Shown here piece by piece: positions 37,390 to 43,479 of a DNA stretch of 46,496 nt. The notes under the pieces were generated by a model that did not search any database, was not told the origin of the DNA, and worked only from the letters and a program-made list of their open reading frames with translations. The stretch spans positions 1-46,496 of IMG/VR virus record IMGVR_UViG_3300025327_000055. One strand, written 5' to 3'. Source of the stretch: a virus. Position 1 is the stretch's first letter; each line of letters starts with the position of its first letter. Position numbers and translations under genes: made by a program.

Positions 37390-37597
37390 CGCGACCTCGC
37401 ACGACCCGTTCGGCCATCCTCGATGCCAGCGGCCCAATCACGTCCAACTGCTCCTGTAACTCCACAGCGTAGTCGTATAACACGCAGAACGCATCCTGCC
37501 ACTTACGCGGTTTCCCACCCGGCCCAGCAATCCAGATGAACCGGCCTTCCTCCAGCGCCGCCCGGAGGTCCTTCAACTCCTCAACCGGCGTCGGCAC
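37379..37597 (-). CDS. Hypothetical protein, 72 aa
   Basis: GTG at 37597 has AGGAAGGGCA before it and is preferred over an in-frame TTG at 37615. VPTPVEELKDLRAALEEGRF and GGKPRKWQDAFCVLYDYAVE suggest a small helical protein. Function unknown. Confidence 0.65.
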   Translation of the reverse strand: MPTPVEELKDLRAALEEGRFIWIAGPGGKPRKWQDAFCVLYDYAVELQEQLDVIGPLASRMAERVVRGRDGV

Positions 37598-37961
37598 TGC
37601 CCTTCCTGTCGTCAATCGTCATCATCCACTGGAGCGCGACGGCGGCAATCTGCATCGCCTCCTTCCGCTCCTCCGTGGTCGAACACTCAGGCACACACAT
37701 CGACACCGGAGCGCCGACATCTTCTAAGACTTGCTCGGCCTTCCGGCCAAGACCGACCGCCTCTTCGAGCAGTGCCGCATCACGAGCATCCAGCCCGCCA
37801 CCCGCTTCCCGGTCGGCCACAAGGACCGCCTCTGCCGCCTCGCCCACTTCCTCCATGAGGATAAAGAACCACCCCACCGAGTCGTGATTCCGACGCGGTC
37901 CCCATTTCTCGTCCTGGCGCCTGCATTCCGTCAATACATCGACAGCTTGAATCGCAGTCAC
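37581..37961 (-). CDS. MazG-like nucleotide pyrophosphohydrolase, 126 aa
   Basis: GTG at 37961 follows GGGAGGCGTGAC. The pattern ECRRQDEKWGPRRNHDSVGW, FFILMEEVGEAAEAVL and MQIAAVALQWMM matches all-alpha NTP pyrophosphatases of the MazG-like/DUF550-like type (E-x2-Q-x-x-KWG, EExxE). An insertion (GGGLDARDAALLEEAVGLGR) lies between the conserved helices. The enzymes hydrolyse (d)NTPs to NMPs and can clean nucleotide pools or lower (p)ppGpp signalling. Confidence 0.75.
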   Translation of the reverse strand: MTAIQAVDVLTECRRQDEKWGPRRNHDSVGWFFILMEEVGEAAEAVLVADREAGGGLDARDAALLEEAVGLGRKAEQVLEDVGAPVSMCVPECSTTEERKEAMQIAAVALQWMMTIDDRKGSADAG

Positions 37962-37962
37962 G

Positions 37963-38154
37963 TCACGCCTCCCTGATACGTGCCATCCATGCCTGCCACA
38001 GCGACCGGAGACGATTCCGCGGCAGACCCTTCTCCTTCAACTCCGCCTTCGCCTTCACCAACGACTCGCGCCGGCGGACCTTCCTGAGCGCCATAGTCCG
38101 ACGCTTAGGCCTCTCCACCTTCACCTTCGGCCCTGGCTCTTTCTGATCCCTCAT
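37963..38154 (-). CDS. Small basic protein, 63 aa
   Basis: ATG at 38154 lies 4 nt after the RusA stop. The sequence is very basic (MRDQKEPGPKVKVERPKRRT, LRKVRRRESLVKAKAELKEK), suitable for nucleic acid binding. No family recognised. Confidence 0.65.
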   Translation of the reverse strand: MRDQKEPGPKVKVERPKRRTMALRKVRRRESLVKAKAELKEKGLPRNRLRSLWQAWMARIREA

Positions 38155-38158
38155 CGTT

Positions 38159-38569
38159 TCACCCGAACTTCGCTCGCAGGTCCACCACCTGCCGGTCGTC
38201 ATACATCAATCCGCCTACCCTGTGCTTGCCGTACTTGATCGCCGTCATTCCATCGAACAGCGACTTGATTACATTGTCCAGGTCAGGGAGGCCGTCGACT
38301 CGAATGCCCGGATCGACTTCCTTCGCGATGACCAGCGTGGCCGGCTCCGGGGCCTGCATCATGAACATCAGACTGATCTCCACCGGGCCGACCAGCGTTT
38401 CCGTCTCCTCCATCCCGACCTTCCGCTTCGCGTCGATCACCTTCGCCCGGATCAGTGCCTCGTACTCCTTCGTTTGCTCCGGGGTGTAGACCACTCCCTG
38501 TCCAAAGCGCGGCCTGCCCTTCGGGACTGCCCGACCCGGCACGACCAAAGTAACGCTCCTCGGCTCCAC
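38159..38569 (-). CDS. rusA: RusA-type Holliday junction resolvase, 136 aa
   Basis: GTG at 38569 follows GAGGAGCAAC. VPGRAVPKGRPRFGQGVVYT at the N-terminus and DGLPDLDNVIKSLFDGM (D96, D98, K102) with YDDRQVVDL (D124, D125) are the RusA blocks that bind Mg2+ and cut four-way junctions. It resolves branched DNA formed in phage replication before packaging. It is embedded in the 3' half of the previous gene's frame (see 38283-38897). Confidence 0.9.
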   Translation of the reverse strand: MEPRSVTLVVPGRAVPKGRPRFGQGVVYTPEQTKEYEALIRAKVIDAKRKVGMEETETLVGPVEISLMFMMQAPEPATLVIAKEVDPGIRVDGLPDLDNVIKSLFDGMTAIKYGKHRVGGLMYDDRQVVDLRAKFG

Positions 38570-38897
38570 GTTGCTCCTCCTCGGTGCAATAGAACAAAAG
38601 CGTCTCGTAGCTGTCTCCTGCCCTCAACAACCCGAACTTCGCCTGGGGATCGTCCCACACCACCCTCCCCGCCCCGCGGAGCGCGCCCCCGATCCGCTTC
38701 TGCGCCTCACGTGCGTCCTCCGGGCTGATCGACTCGACCGACAGCGTGACCAGTCCGGCCGGCGCCTTCCACATTTTCTCGATAATCGATCCCAGGAGGG
38801 TTGCCTGAATCTTTCCGCCCGTTCTGAGGTCAATCACCGCCTTCGCCAACTGTTCGTCGCTGATCTCTGCTGGGAACTCATACGCAAATGGCATCAT
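38283..38897 (-). CDS. Hypothetical protein whose 3' half overlaps rusA, 204 aa
   Basis: ATG at 38897 overlaps the initiator stop as ATGA. Residues 1-109 look like a normal protein (MMPFAYEFPAEISDEQLAKA, IIEKMWKAPAGLVTLSVESI, DDPQAKFGLLRAGDSYETLL). From residue 110 on, the frame runs through rusA in another frame and becomes glycine/aspartate-rich (RREAEGRDGGDGNAGRPGGD), as expected of a shadow. Either the original stop was lost by mutation or frameshift near 38570, or the long overlap is genuine. The N-terminal half is the part to trust. Confidence 0.6.
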   Translation of the reverse strand: MMPFAYEFPAEISDEQLAKAVIDLRTGGKIQATLLGSIIEKMWKAPAGLVTLSVESISPEDAREAQKRIGGALRGAGRVVWDDPQAKFGLLRAGDSYETLLFYCTEEEQRGAEERYFGRAGSGSPEGQAALWTGSGLHPGANEGVRGTDPGEGDRREAEGRDGGDGNAGRPGGDQSDVHDAGPGAGHAGHREGSRSGHSSRRPP

Positions 38898-39580
38898 TCC
38901 ATCCTGATTCCTATCACCCGCCCCCAACCGAGAGAGCTAACCACCGCGTCGATTTCGTCCCGCCATTCCTCAACGACTTTCGGCGCCTGTTCGTTCTGAT
39001 AGAGCAACGTCACTCCGCCCGCTACCCGAGCAATCTTGAGGCCTCGGCCAAGCCACGTCTGCCTGACCGAGTTAGGTATCCTCTCTTGAACCAACAGCGC
39101 CGCTTGGAACTTCTCCACTTCCTCCACAGACACGAATGGCGTAGGTGCAATTTCCCGGCGGGATTCTGCACCCAATCCTTCTTCAACCAAAGACTCCTTT
39201 ATTTTAGGTTGTGATGGAGTCTTAGGATCGTAAAGGATCGGGTGCAATTTCCCGTCAGCAGATTTCACCCCTGCAATTTCTTCACCTGAAGAATCTGCAC
39301 CCCCACCGATAGCGGTGTAGTGCGGCCCGAGCCGATAAACGTGCGTGCCCTTCGGCCCTTCGCCCCTTCGGATGACCAATTCGCCCGACGCCTCCAAGAC
39401 CGGAAGGATGTCGATGATGCTTCGGGCCGAAAGCCGCGACTTACGGGCCAAGAAGTCGATCCCGCACCACGCCTCTCGCGTCTCGGCGTTGATGCTGTTG
39501 GCGACCATAATCATCACGACCAAGTGGCCATGCGACTGCTCGCTGTGGTCGATCACTTGGGCAAGAGCCTCGATACTCAT
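38894..39580 (-). CDS. Replication initiator-type protein with winged helix, 228 aa
   Basis: ATG at 39580 follows TGGAGAAGTCAC. The N-terminal domain fits the helix-turn-helix of phage replisome organisers: HGHLVVMIMVANSINAETRE, CGIDFLARKSRLSARSIIDI, LPVLEASGELVIRRGEGPKG, THVYRLG. A linker with charged residues follows, then a C-terminal helical domain (SVEEVEKFQAALLVQERIPN, VVEEWRDEIDAVVSSLGW). Such proteins bind the phage origin and recruit host helicase. A 23-bp inverted repeat just upstream (39600-39688) is a candidate binding site. The promoter TTGACA-17-TAAGAT precedes it. Confidence 0.7.
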   Translation of the reverse strand: MSIEALAQVIDHSEQSHGHLVVMIMVANSINAETREAWCGIDFLARKSRLSARSIIDILPVLEASGELVIRRGEGPKGTHVYRLGPHYTAIGGGADSSGEEIAGVKSADGKLHPILYDPKTPSQPKIKESLVEEGLGAESRREIAPTPFVSVEEVEKFQAALLVQERIPNSVRQTWLGRGLKIARVAGGVTLLYQNEQAPKVVEEWRDEIDAVVSSLGWGRVIGIRME

Positions 39581-39599
39581 GTGACTTCTCCAGCAATGC

Positions 39600-39688
39600 C
39601 ATCCGCCCCTCCACGCTGTCGGCATCCGGCGGATTTGCCCTGGGGAGAGCCGTTTCCGACGAAGACCGACAGCGTGGAGGGGCGGATG
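39600..39688. repeat. 23-bp perfect inverted repeat, candidate origin or leader structure
   Basis: Arms 39600-39622 and 39666-39688 (CATCCGCCCCTCCACGCTGT plus CGG, and its complement) are perfect; the 43-nt spacer contains GCCCTGGGG, which pairs with CCCCAGGGC at 39709-39717. The structure lies in the leader of the replication initiator gene. Functions could be an origin, an autoregulatory site, or an RNA switch. Confidence 0.65.
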
Positions 39689-39727
39689 GAACGACTGCGG
39701 TTGAAAATCCCCAGGGCCATGCCACGG

Positions 39728-39756
39728 ATCTTACACCCTGCTCAGTTCAGTGTCAA
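39728..39756 (-). promoter_or_regulatory. Promoter of the replication initiator gene
   Basis: TTGACA (39751-39756), 17-bp spacer, TAAGAT (39728-39733) on the minus strand. It lacks the GTAGGCAGGATTG element of the early family. The transcript would begin near 39721 and carry the 23-bp inverted repeat in its leader. Confidence 0.7.
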
Positions 39757-39762
39757 GAATCA

Positions 39763-39792
39763 CCCGACCCCGGCATGGCGTCCGGGGTCGGG
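39763..39792 (-). terminator. Hairpin ending the upstream (39914-40954) transcript
   Basis: CCCGACCCCGG (39763-39773) pairs perfectly with CCGGGGTCGGG (39782-39792) around an 8-nt loop. On the minus strand GTGATTCTTGACA follows directly, so stem and promoter are adjacent. The remainder of the 333-nt gap 39581-39913 is GC-rich with no open frame of note. Confidence 0.55.
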
Positions 39793-39887
39793 GGGAGGGC
39801 AGGGTAGCGGCTCCGGGGGTACTACGGCCCCGGCCAGGATTGGTGGACCGGGAGGCGCCGCAGGAGGAGCCACACCCCACTGGCTTC

Positions 39888-39917
39888 AAGTTAGCACGAA
39901 AGCGCCGTCTCTGTCAA
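39888..39917 (-). promoter_or_regulatory. Weak promoter candidate overlapping the 39914 stop
   Basis: TTGACA at 39912-39917 overlaps the stop of the RDF-like gene; TAACTT follows after 18 bp (39888-39893). It would be followed by the hairpin at 39763-39792, so its use is doubtful; a short RNA between the two is possible. Confidence 0.25.
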
Positions 39918-40954
39918 CTCACCTGATACTGCGCCTTCACACGCTCCCTCGCCTTCTTGAAATCGTCGCCGCACTCCTTGACGATTTGGAGGCCGACTGA
40001 ATGCTCCAGGCCAGTTTTCTTGAACGTCAACCAGAATGCCGTCGAAGCACCTAAAGCGTCCTCTCGCACGACCGGCGGAGGGTTTCCATTCGTTGGCTCC
40101 TCCGACTTACCTTCGGCACCGGCACCTTCAACCTCATCTTCGTCATGCTCGATCGGAGTGAAATCGCCCTCCGTGACGGGCTCCACATGTGCAACCGCCA
40201 GATCGAGCGATGACCCCAGGAGCGCCGGCAGGGTGGCATCCCGCATGGCCACTAATTTCTGTCCGACCCAATTAGGATCGGCCTCGATCGAGAGCAGAGA
40301 CTTCGTGACCTTGACCTTCTTGCCACCTTCGAGACGACTGATCCGCGCAGGACGGCGGCGCAGGATGAGCGGCATCCCGATCAAGCCGCGCTCGCCCAGC
40401 AAGGCGTACGCTTCCAACTGCTCGGTCAGCCGCCCGATGTCATACACGCTCGAAGTCAGCACTGTCAGATAGGCCGCACGCCTCAGGATCGGCAGGATGA
40501 CCTTCAGCCGTCCATACGGTTTGCAGAATACCGGCGTCCGCTTCCCTGCCGCGTTGTCATAGAAGGCCACCGGCGACTCGCCGTCGCATGGGACCTGCAT
40601 CCCACCCGGGCCGACGCCATTCTTGACTCTCGTCTCTCCAGTCAGCGGATCGAATGCGTACTGGACGAACTCGCCATCGCAACGGTGGATCAGCCCGCCC
40701 GCCAAGTACGCCTCTCGCCATGCCTCGAAGTTTTCTGCCGGCGTTGCGAACGGCAGCACGATGTCGATTTCATCCGGCTTCGGCCCGTACGCCGTGGCGA
40801 ACTTGCCTGCCGCCTCAACCTCCTTCTCATCGAACTCGACCCGGAAGTACGACAAATCCTTTCCGGGCTTGTTCGGTTCCTTCGGCGCACCCTTGCGAAT
40901 GCGTCCGATCTCGGGAAACCGCGCGGCGCGATCAGTCAACCCCTTTATGCCCAT
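39914..40954 (-). CDS. Recombination-directionality-factor-like protein, 346 aa
   Basis: ATG at 40954 follows GAGGAGGATGGGCC. MGIKGLTDRAARFPEIGRIR, GKDLSYFRVEFDE, AAGKFATAYGPKPDEIDIVL, FEAWREAYLAGGLIHRCDGE and PVAFYDNAAGKRTPVFCKPY match a phage family often annotated as hydrolase/metal-binding protein and related to phiC31 gp3, the directionality factor of a serine integrase. Many lytic phages carry it without an integrase, as here, so its role may be a general DNA-recombination or replication function. The C-terminus (residues 275-346) is acidic then helical. Confidence 0.65.
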   Translation of the reverse strand: MGIKGLTDRAARFPEIGRIRKGAPKEPNKPGKDLSYFRVEFDEKEVEAAGKFATAYGPKPDEIDIVLPFATPAENFEAWREAYLAGGLIHRCDGEFVQYAFDPLTGETRVKNGVGPGGMQVPCDGESPVAFYDNAAGKRTPVFCKPYGRLKVILPILRRAAYLTVLTSSVYDIGRLTEQLEAYALLGERGLIGMPLILRRRPARISRLEGGKKVKVTKSLLSIEADPNWVGQKLVAMRDATLPALLGSSLDLAVAHVEPVTEGDFTPIEHDEDEVEGAGAEGKSEEPTNGNPPPVVREDALGASTAFWLTFKKTGLEHSVGLQIVKECGDDFKKARERVKAQYQVS

Positions 40955-40966
40955 GGCCCATCCTCC

Positions 40967-41368
40967 TCAGCGGAAATGTTCGCGCCCATGACAGCGCGAG
41001 CAAAGAAATTCGATGTTTTCGGGTTGATTGTTCAGACGATCCCTGTCTTTGTGGTGACGATGAATCCGAATCGTCCCTGGTACTGCTCCGCATCGGATAC
41101 ATGGCAGGGTTTGCGGATAGAGCGTTCTCGTTCTACTGGTAGCCGAGCGGTGCTTGATAGACTGCCCTTTCCAGTTCCAATGTTTGGGACCGCCCGGTTG
41201 CTTTCCCCTGTTGAACTCATTACTGCCCGGCGAGAGGGGGAATGTCTCCCTGTGGTGTTCCCACCGCCATAGTCCAAAGCACCGCTTAGAACAAAAGCGG
41301 GCGCGAGGGTGTCTTGATAGATTCACCTCCAGTTCTCCGCATCGCTGGCAAGGAGCAATTCTAGGCAT
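40967..41368 (-). CDS. HNH homing-type endonuclease, 133 aa
   Basis: ATG at 41368 lies 6 nt after AAGGAGG; the ATG at 41374 is too close to that site. N-terminal PCQRCGELEVNLSRHPRARF and CSKRCFGLW form a zinc-ribbon-like unit; the C-terminal part TLPCIRCGAVPGTIRIHRHH, NIEFLCSRCHGREHF is the HNH core (His-His, Asn, two CxxC pairs). A small free-standing HNH like this is typical of a homing enzyme invading between genes. Confidence 0.85.
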   Translation of the reverse strand: MPRIAPCQRCGELEVNLSRHPRARFCSKRCFGLWRWEHHRETFPLSPGSNEFNRGKQPGGPKHWNWKGQSIKHRSATSRTRTLYPQTLPCIRCGAVPGTIRIHRHHKDRDRLNNQPENIEFLCSRCHGREHFR

Positions 41369-41681
41369 CGCCATCCTCCTTGCCCCACAGGGCTTCCTTC
41401 GCGGCCTTCAACTCCTCCGGCGTCAGCGGCGGCGGACCCAACTCGGGATAGGCGTCAACAACTCGGACGTAGTTTCCAAGATCGTGCTCGCGCTGGTCAT
41501 TCACAAACCACTCGGACACGTGGCCCCCCGGCTGGCATCCCTTCGGGCAAATCAGGTGCCATTCCCTTTCGCCCGCTTGCCCATCCTCCACCGGGAAAGC
41601 CTTGAGGACCATCGGCCCCCAACATTGAGCACAACGTCGAGACTTCACTTCGCCAAAAAGCATCCGGGGAGTCCAGGCCAC
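41361..41681 (-). CDS. Zinc-ribbon hypothetical protein, 106 aa
   Basis: GTG at 41681 is preceded by GAAGGAGGGCAGTC, deciding the start. CAQCWGPMVLKAFPVEDGQA and LICPKGCQPGGHVSEWFVN supply four Cys for a zinc site; the C-terminal YVRVVDAYPELGPPPLTPEE, LKAAKEALWG is helical. First gene after promoter P5. Function unknown. Confidence 0.7.
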   Translation of the reverse strand: MAWTPRMLFGEVKSRRCAQCWGPMVLKAFPVEDGQAGEREWHLICPKGCQPGGHVSEWFVNDQREHDLGNYVRVVDAYPELGPPPLTPEELKAAKEALWGKEDGDA

Positions 41682-41707
41682 GACTGCCCTCCTTCCAATC
41701 CTGCCCA

Positions 41708-41735
41708 CATTATAACAGACCTGGGCCGGGTGTCA
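41708..41735 (-). promoter_or_regulatory. Early-family promoter P5
   Basis: TTGACA (41730-41735), 16-bp spacer, TATAAT (41708-41713), then GTGGGCAGGATTGG and AAGGAGGGC. The -35 lies exactly in the loop of a perfect 11-bp hairpin (41719-41747). Confidence 0.85.
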
Positions 41736-41747
41736 AGCCCGGCCCAG
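41719..41747 (-). terminator. Hairpin with the P5 -35 in its loop
   Basis: CCTGGGCCGGG (41719-41729) and CCCGGCCCAGG (41737-41747) pair perfectly around a 7-nt loop, TGTCAAG (CTTGACA on the minus strand). It lies 25 nt after the stop of the gene ending at 41772, so it can serve as that gene's terminator (followed by TCTGTTATAAT) while carrying the next promoter. Confidence 0.7.
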
Positions 41748-41771
41748 GTAATCCGACTGCGGGATTCGTTC

Positions 41772-42113
41772 TCAGCCGACCACTGGCTTGCCATCCTCAT
41801 CGTGGCGCAGGAGATCGCCCACAACGATTGCCTTCTTCACCAGCTCTAACCGCCTCTTGCGGAGCAAGGCCATCTCCGCTTCGACCTGCGTTACTTCCTC
41901 CTCAATATCCGTCGGCATGACCCGGACGCAATCGGGCATGGCCATGTACATTTCCACCTGCCACTGATCTCCCAGGTGTCGGCTCTCCTCCTTGTGTTGG
42001 CCCATCACGTGATAATGCTCCACATGGGCCGGATGGAAGCGCACGTGCGATTCCTCTGTGAGACGTATGTCCTTGGGATTGTCATAGCCACGCGCCAGAA
42101 ATACGATTCTCAT
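41772..42113 (-). CDS. Hypothetical protein, 113 aa
   Basis: ATG at 42113 follows GGGAGGAAGG and overlaps the upstream stop as ATGA. MRIVFLARGYDNPKDIRLTE is followed by HVRFHPAHVEHYHVMGQHKE (His-rich) and a C-terminal coiled coil (DIEEEVTQVEAEMALLRKRR). The five-His stretch could bind metal. Function unknown. Confidence 0.7.
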   Translation of the reverse strand: MRIVFLARGYDNPKDIRLTEESHVRFHPAHVEHYHVMGQHKEESRHLGDQWQVEMYMAMPDCVRVMPTDIEEEVTQVEAEMALLRKRRLELVKKAIVVGDLLRHDEDGKPVVG

Positions 42114-42289
42114 CCTTCCTCCCATCTATCGTCACCGTCCGCGTCCACGTTCTCCTGTGCGGCGTCGTACTCATCCCAGGGCGGTTCCCCAGGAAAGGCC
42201 ACATCATGCAGGAACGTCGGCTGGAGATCGGGGTGACCCGCGCCCACTGGCCGGCACTCACCACAATCGACCGCACCACAGTCACACAT
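42110..42289 (-). CDS. Small Cys-rich, acidic protein, 59 aa
   Basis: The ATG at 42289 overlaps the upstream stop as TGATG and the TGA overlaps the next gene as ATGA. MCDCGAVDCGECRPVGAGHP contains four Cys in a metal-site-like spacing (C2, C4, C9, C12), followed by a proline/acidic tail (WDEYDAAQENVDADGDDRWE). Strong coupling supports it. Function unknown; very acidic small early proteins can be DNA mimics. Confidence 0.65.
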   Translation of the reverse strand: MCDCGAVDCGECRPVGAGHPDLQPTFLHDVAFPGEPPWDEYDAAQENVDADGDDRWEEG

Positions 42290-42540
42290 CAGATCGCTCC
42301 TTTCAACGCCTCTTCCAATTGTCCGGTTTCTGCCGTCGTGCAGTAGGCATAGATCGTCGCCACGAACTCGCCGTCAAGGATGCCGCGGAACAACCAGACG
42401 ATCGGGATGGTCCGGTGTGCCGCGGCTAACTCGCATCGGATCGCCAGCAATTCATCGCGCAACGCTTCGGCCATCCTCTCGCCTGATCGTCCATCGACCG
42501 CACCAATCTCGATCTTGCAGTGAGTGAAGTTGGTCGCCAC
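42289..42540 (-). CDS. Hypothetical protein, 83 aa
   Basis: GTG at 42540 follows CGCAAGGGGATTGAT. VATNFTHCKIEIGAVDGRSG, ALRDELLAIRCELAAAHRTI and EFVATIYAYCTTAETGQLEE give a mixed strand-helix protein. No family recognised. Confidence 0.65.
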   Translation of the reverse strand: MATNFTHCKIEIGAVDGRSGERMAEALRDELLAIRCELAAAHRTIPIVWLFRGILDGEFVATIYAYCTTAETGQLEEALKGAI

Positions 42541-42541
42541 A

Positions 42542-42904
42542 TCAATCCCCTTGCGCCCAAAACACACCGGCACCGTGGAAGGGATTGCCACACACCCCCG
42601 GCCCGATCGCCGTCAGGCGCACCGTCTGAGAGCCGCCGCATTCAGGACAATGCGTTAGGTTGACGAACGTCCAGACGCCGAGTGCCAATCCTTCCGGCAA
42701 CGACCCCGGATCGCCGTCAATCGCCCGATCAGGACCAACCCACCGAAAGAACGGGATATGCGCTTCGATGCCGGGGTTCCCGCCATCGAAGGAACCGTAC
42801 GGCCTCCAAGCGTCCAGCGGGATAGCACCGCCGCCGGTTATGACGTGATCGAAGCCACGGGATCGAGCCTCAGCTAAGAAAACATCGAACTGTTGGCGGT
42901 CCAT
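42542..42904 (-). CDS. Hypothetical protein with zinc-like C-terminus, 120 aa
   Basis: ATG at 42904 overlaps the upstream stop as TGATG after AAAGGAGGAGAG. MDRQQFDVFLAEARSRGFDH, GAIPLDAWRPYGSFDGGNPG, then LTHCPECGGSQTVRLTAIGP and GVCGNPFHGAG with Cys pairs suggest a terminal zinc site. Function unknown. Confidence 0.7.
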   Translation of the reverse strand: MDRQQFDVFLAEARSRGFDHVITGGGAIPLDAWRPYGSFDGGNPGIEAHIPFFRWVGPDRAIDGDPGSLPEGLALGVWTFVNLTHCPECGGSQTVRLTAIGPGVCGNPFHGAGVFWAQGD

Positions 42905-43191
42905 CACTCTCCTCCTTTGTGAGGTTTCGCAACACGACGATCCTTTGGATTGAAACGATACTGCCGCTCCCCAAGGTTCAACTCTCGCTCGTTGCAATAG
43001 GCGCGGGCGCCCTCGCCAGCAGTGACCATGTTCTCCTCGACCCGCGTCTTGCCGCAGTAGTTACACACGCGGAACACCGATTTCTTGCGGGGCGCCGGCG
43101 GTTCGGCGTGCGCGTCGGCACCAGCCTGCAACTGCTGGCCGATCGCCCTCCACAACCGCTGTTGATTTCGGGGACTGCGCCGGGTCTTCAT
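42904..43191 (-). CDS. Zinc-ribbon-like protein, 95 aa
   Basis: ATG at 43191 overlaps the upstream stop as ATGA. A basic helix (MKTRRSPRNQQRLWRAIGQQ) precedes a Cys pair (VFRVCNYCGKTRVEENMVTA, later AYCNERELNLG). The basic start and Cys pair fit a nucleic-acid-binding protein. Confidence 0.65.
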   Translation of the reverse strand: MKTRRSPRNQQRLWRAIGQQLQAGADAHAEPPAPRKKSVFRVCNYCGKTRVEENMVTAGEGARAYCNERELNLGERQYRFNPKDRRVAKPHKGGE

Positions 43192-43382
43192 TCCCGTCCT
43201 GCCCGGATCGCACGACCAGCCGCGGCCTTGGCGGATAGCCCATCATCGTACCAATCGGCGTAACAGCAATCCGGCAGATCGGCAGAGGTCACTCCAAACA
43301 GCGACCGCCGCTCGATCTCGCGATCAACCTTCTCCATCCAGGCCTCGAACGATAACTTCCGGGACTTCGTGGTAGGTTCCAT
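43188..43382 (-). CDS. Small early phage protein (DUF5419-like), 64 aa
   Basis: ATG at 43382 is preceded by CTGGGAGGGCAAAA; first gene after promoter P6. SFEAWMEKVDREIERRSLFG, DLPDCCYADWYDDGLSAKAA match the pattern of a small phage family (SFxxWMxxVDxxI...DLxDxxYxDWYxxGxxxxxAA). Function unknown. Confidence 0.75.
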   Translation of the reverse strand: MEPTTKSRKLSFEAWMEKVDREIERRSLFGVTSADLPDCCYADWYDDGLSAKAAAGRAIRAGRE

Positions 43383-43416
43383 TTTTGCCCTCCCAGGCGC
43401 TTTCAATCCTGCCTAC

Positions 43417-43445
43417 ATTATATCAGATATAAGGAAGCGTGTCAA
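43417..43445 (-). promoter_or_regulatory. Early-family promoter P6
   Basis: Perfect TTGACA (43440-43445), 17-bp spacer, perfect TATAAT (43417-43422), then GTAGGCAGGATTG and CTGGGAGGGC. It is the first promoter of the early region and has the best operator-like palindrome upstream (43464-43479). Confidence 0.9.
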
Positions 43446-43463
43446 GCCGCCGAAGAATGGCAT

Positions 43464-43479
43464 TAGAACAGCCGTTCTC
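43464..43479. promoter_or_regulatory. Operator-like palindrome at P6
   Basis: TAGAACAGCCGTTCTC contains the perfect GAAC-N4-GTTC core, 20 bp upstream of the P6 -35. Between here and 43614 the intergenic DNA is GC-rich with short direct repeats (CGCCCAGGAACGCCCAGG) and no open frame I can support. Confidence 0.65.
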
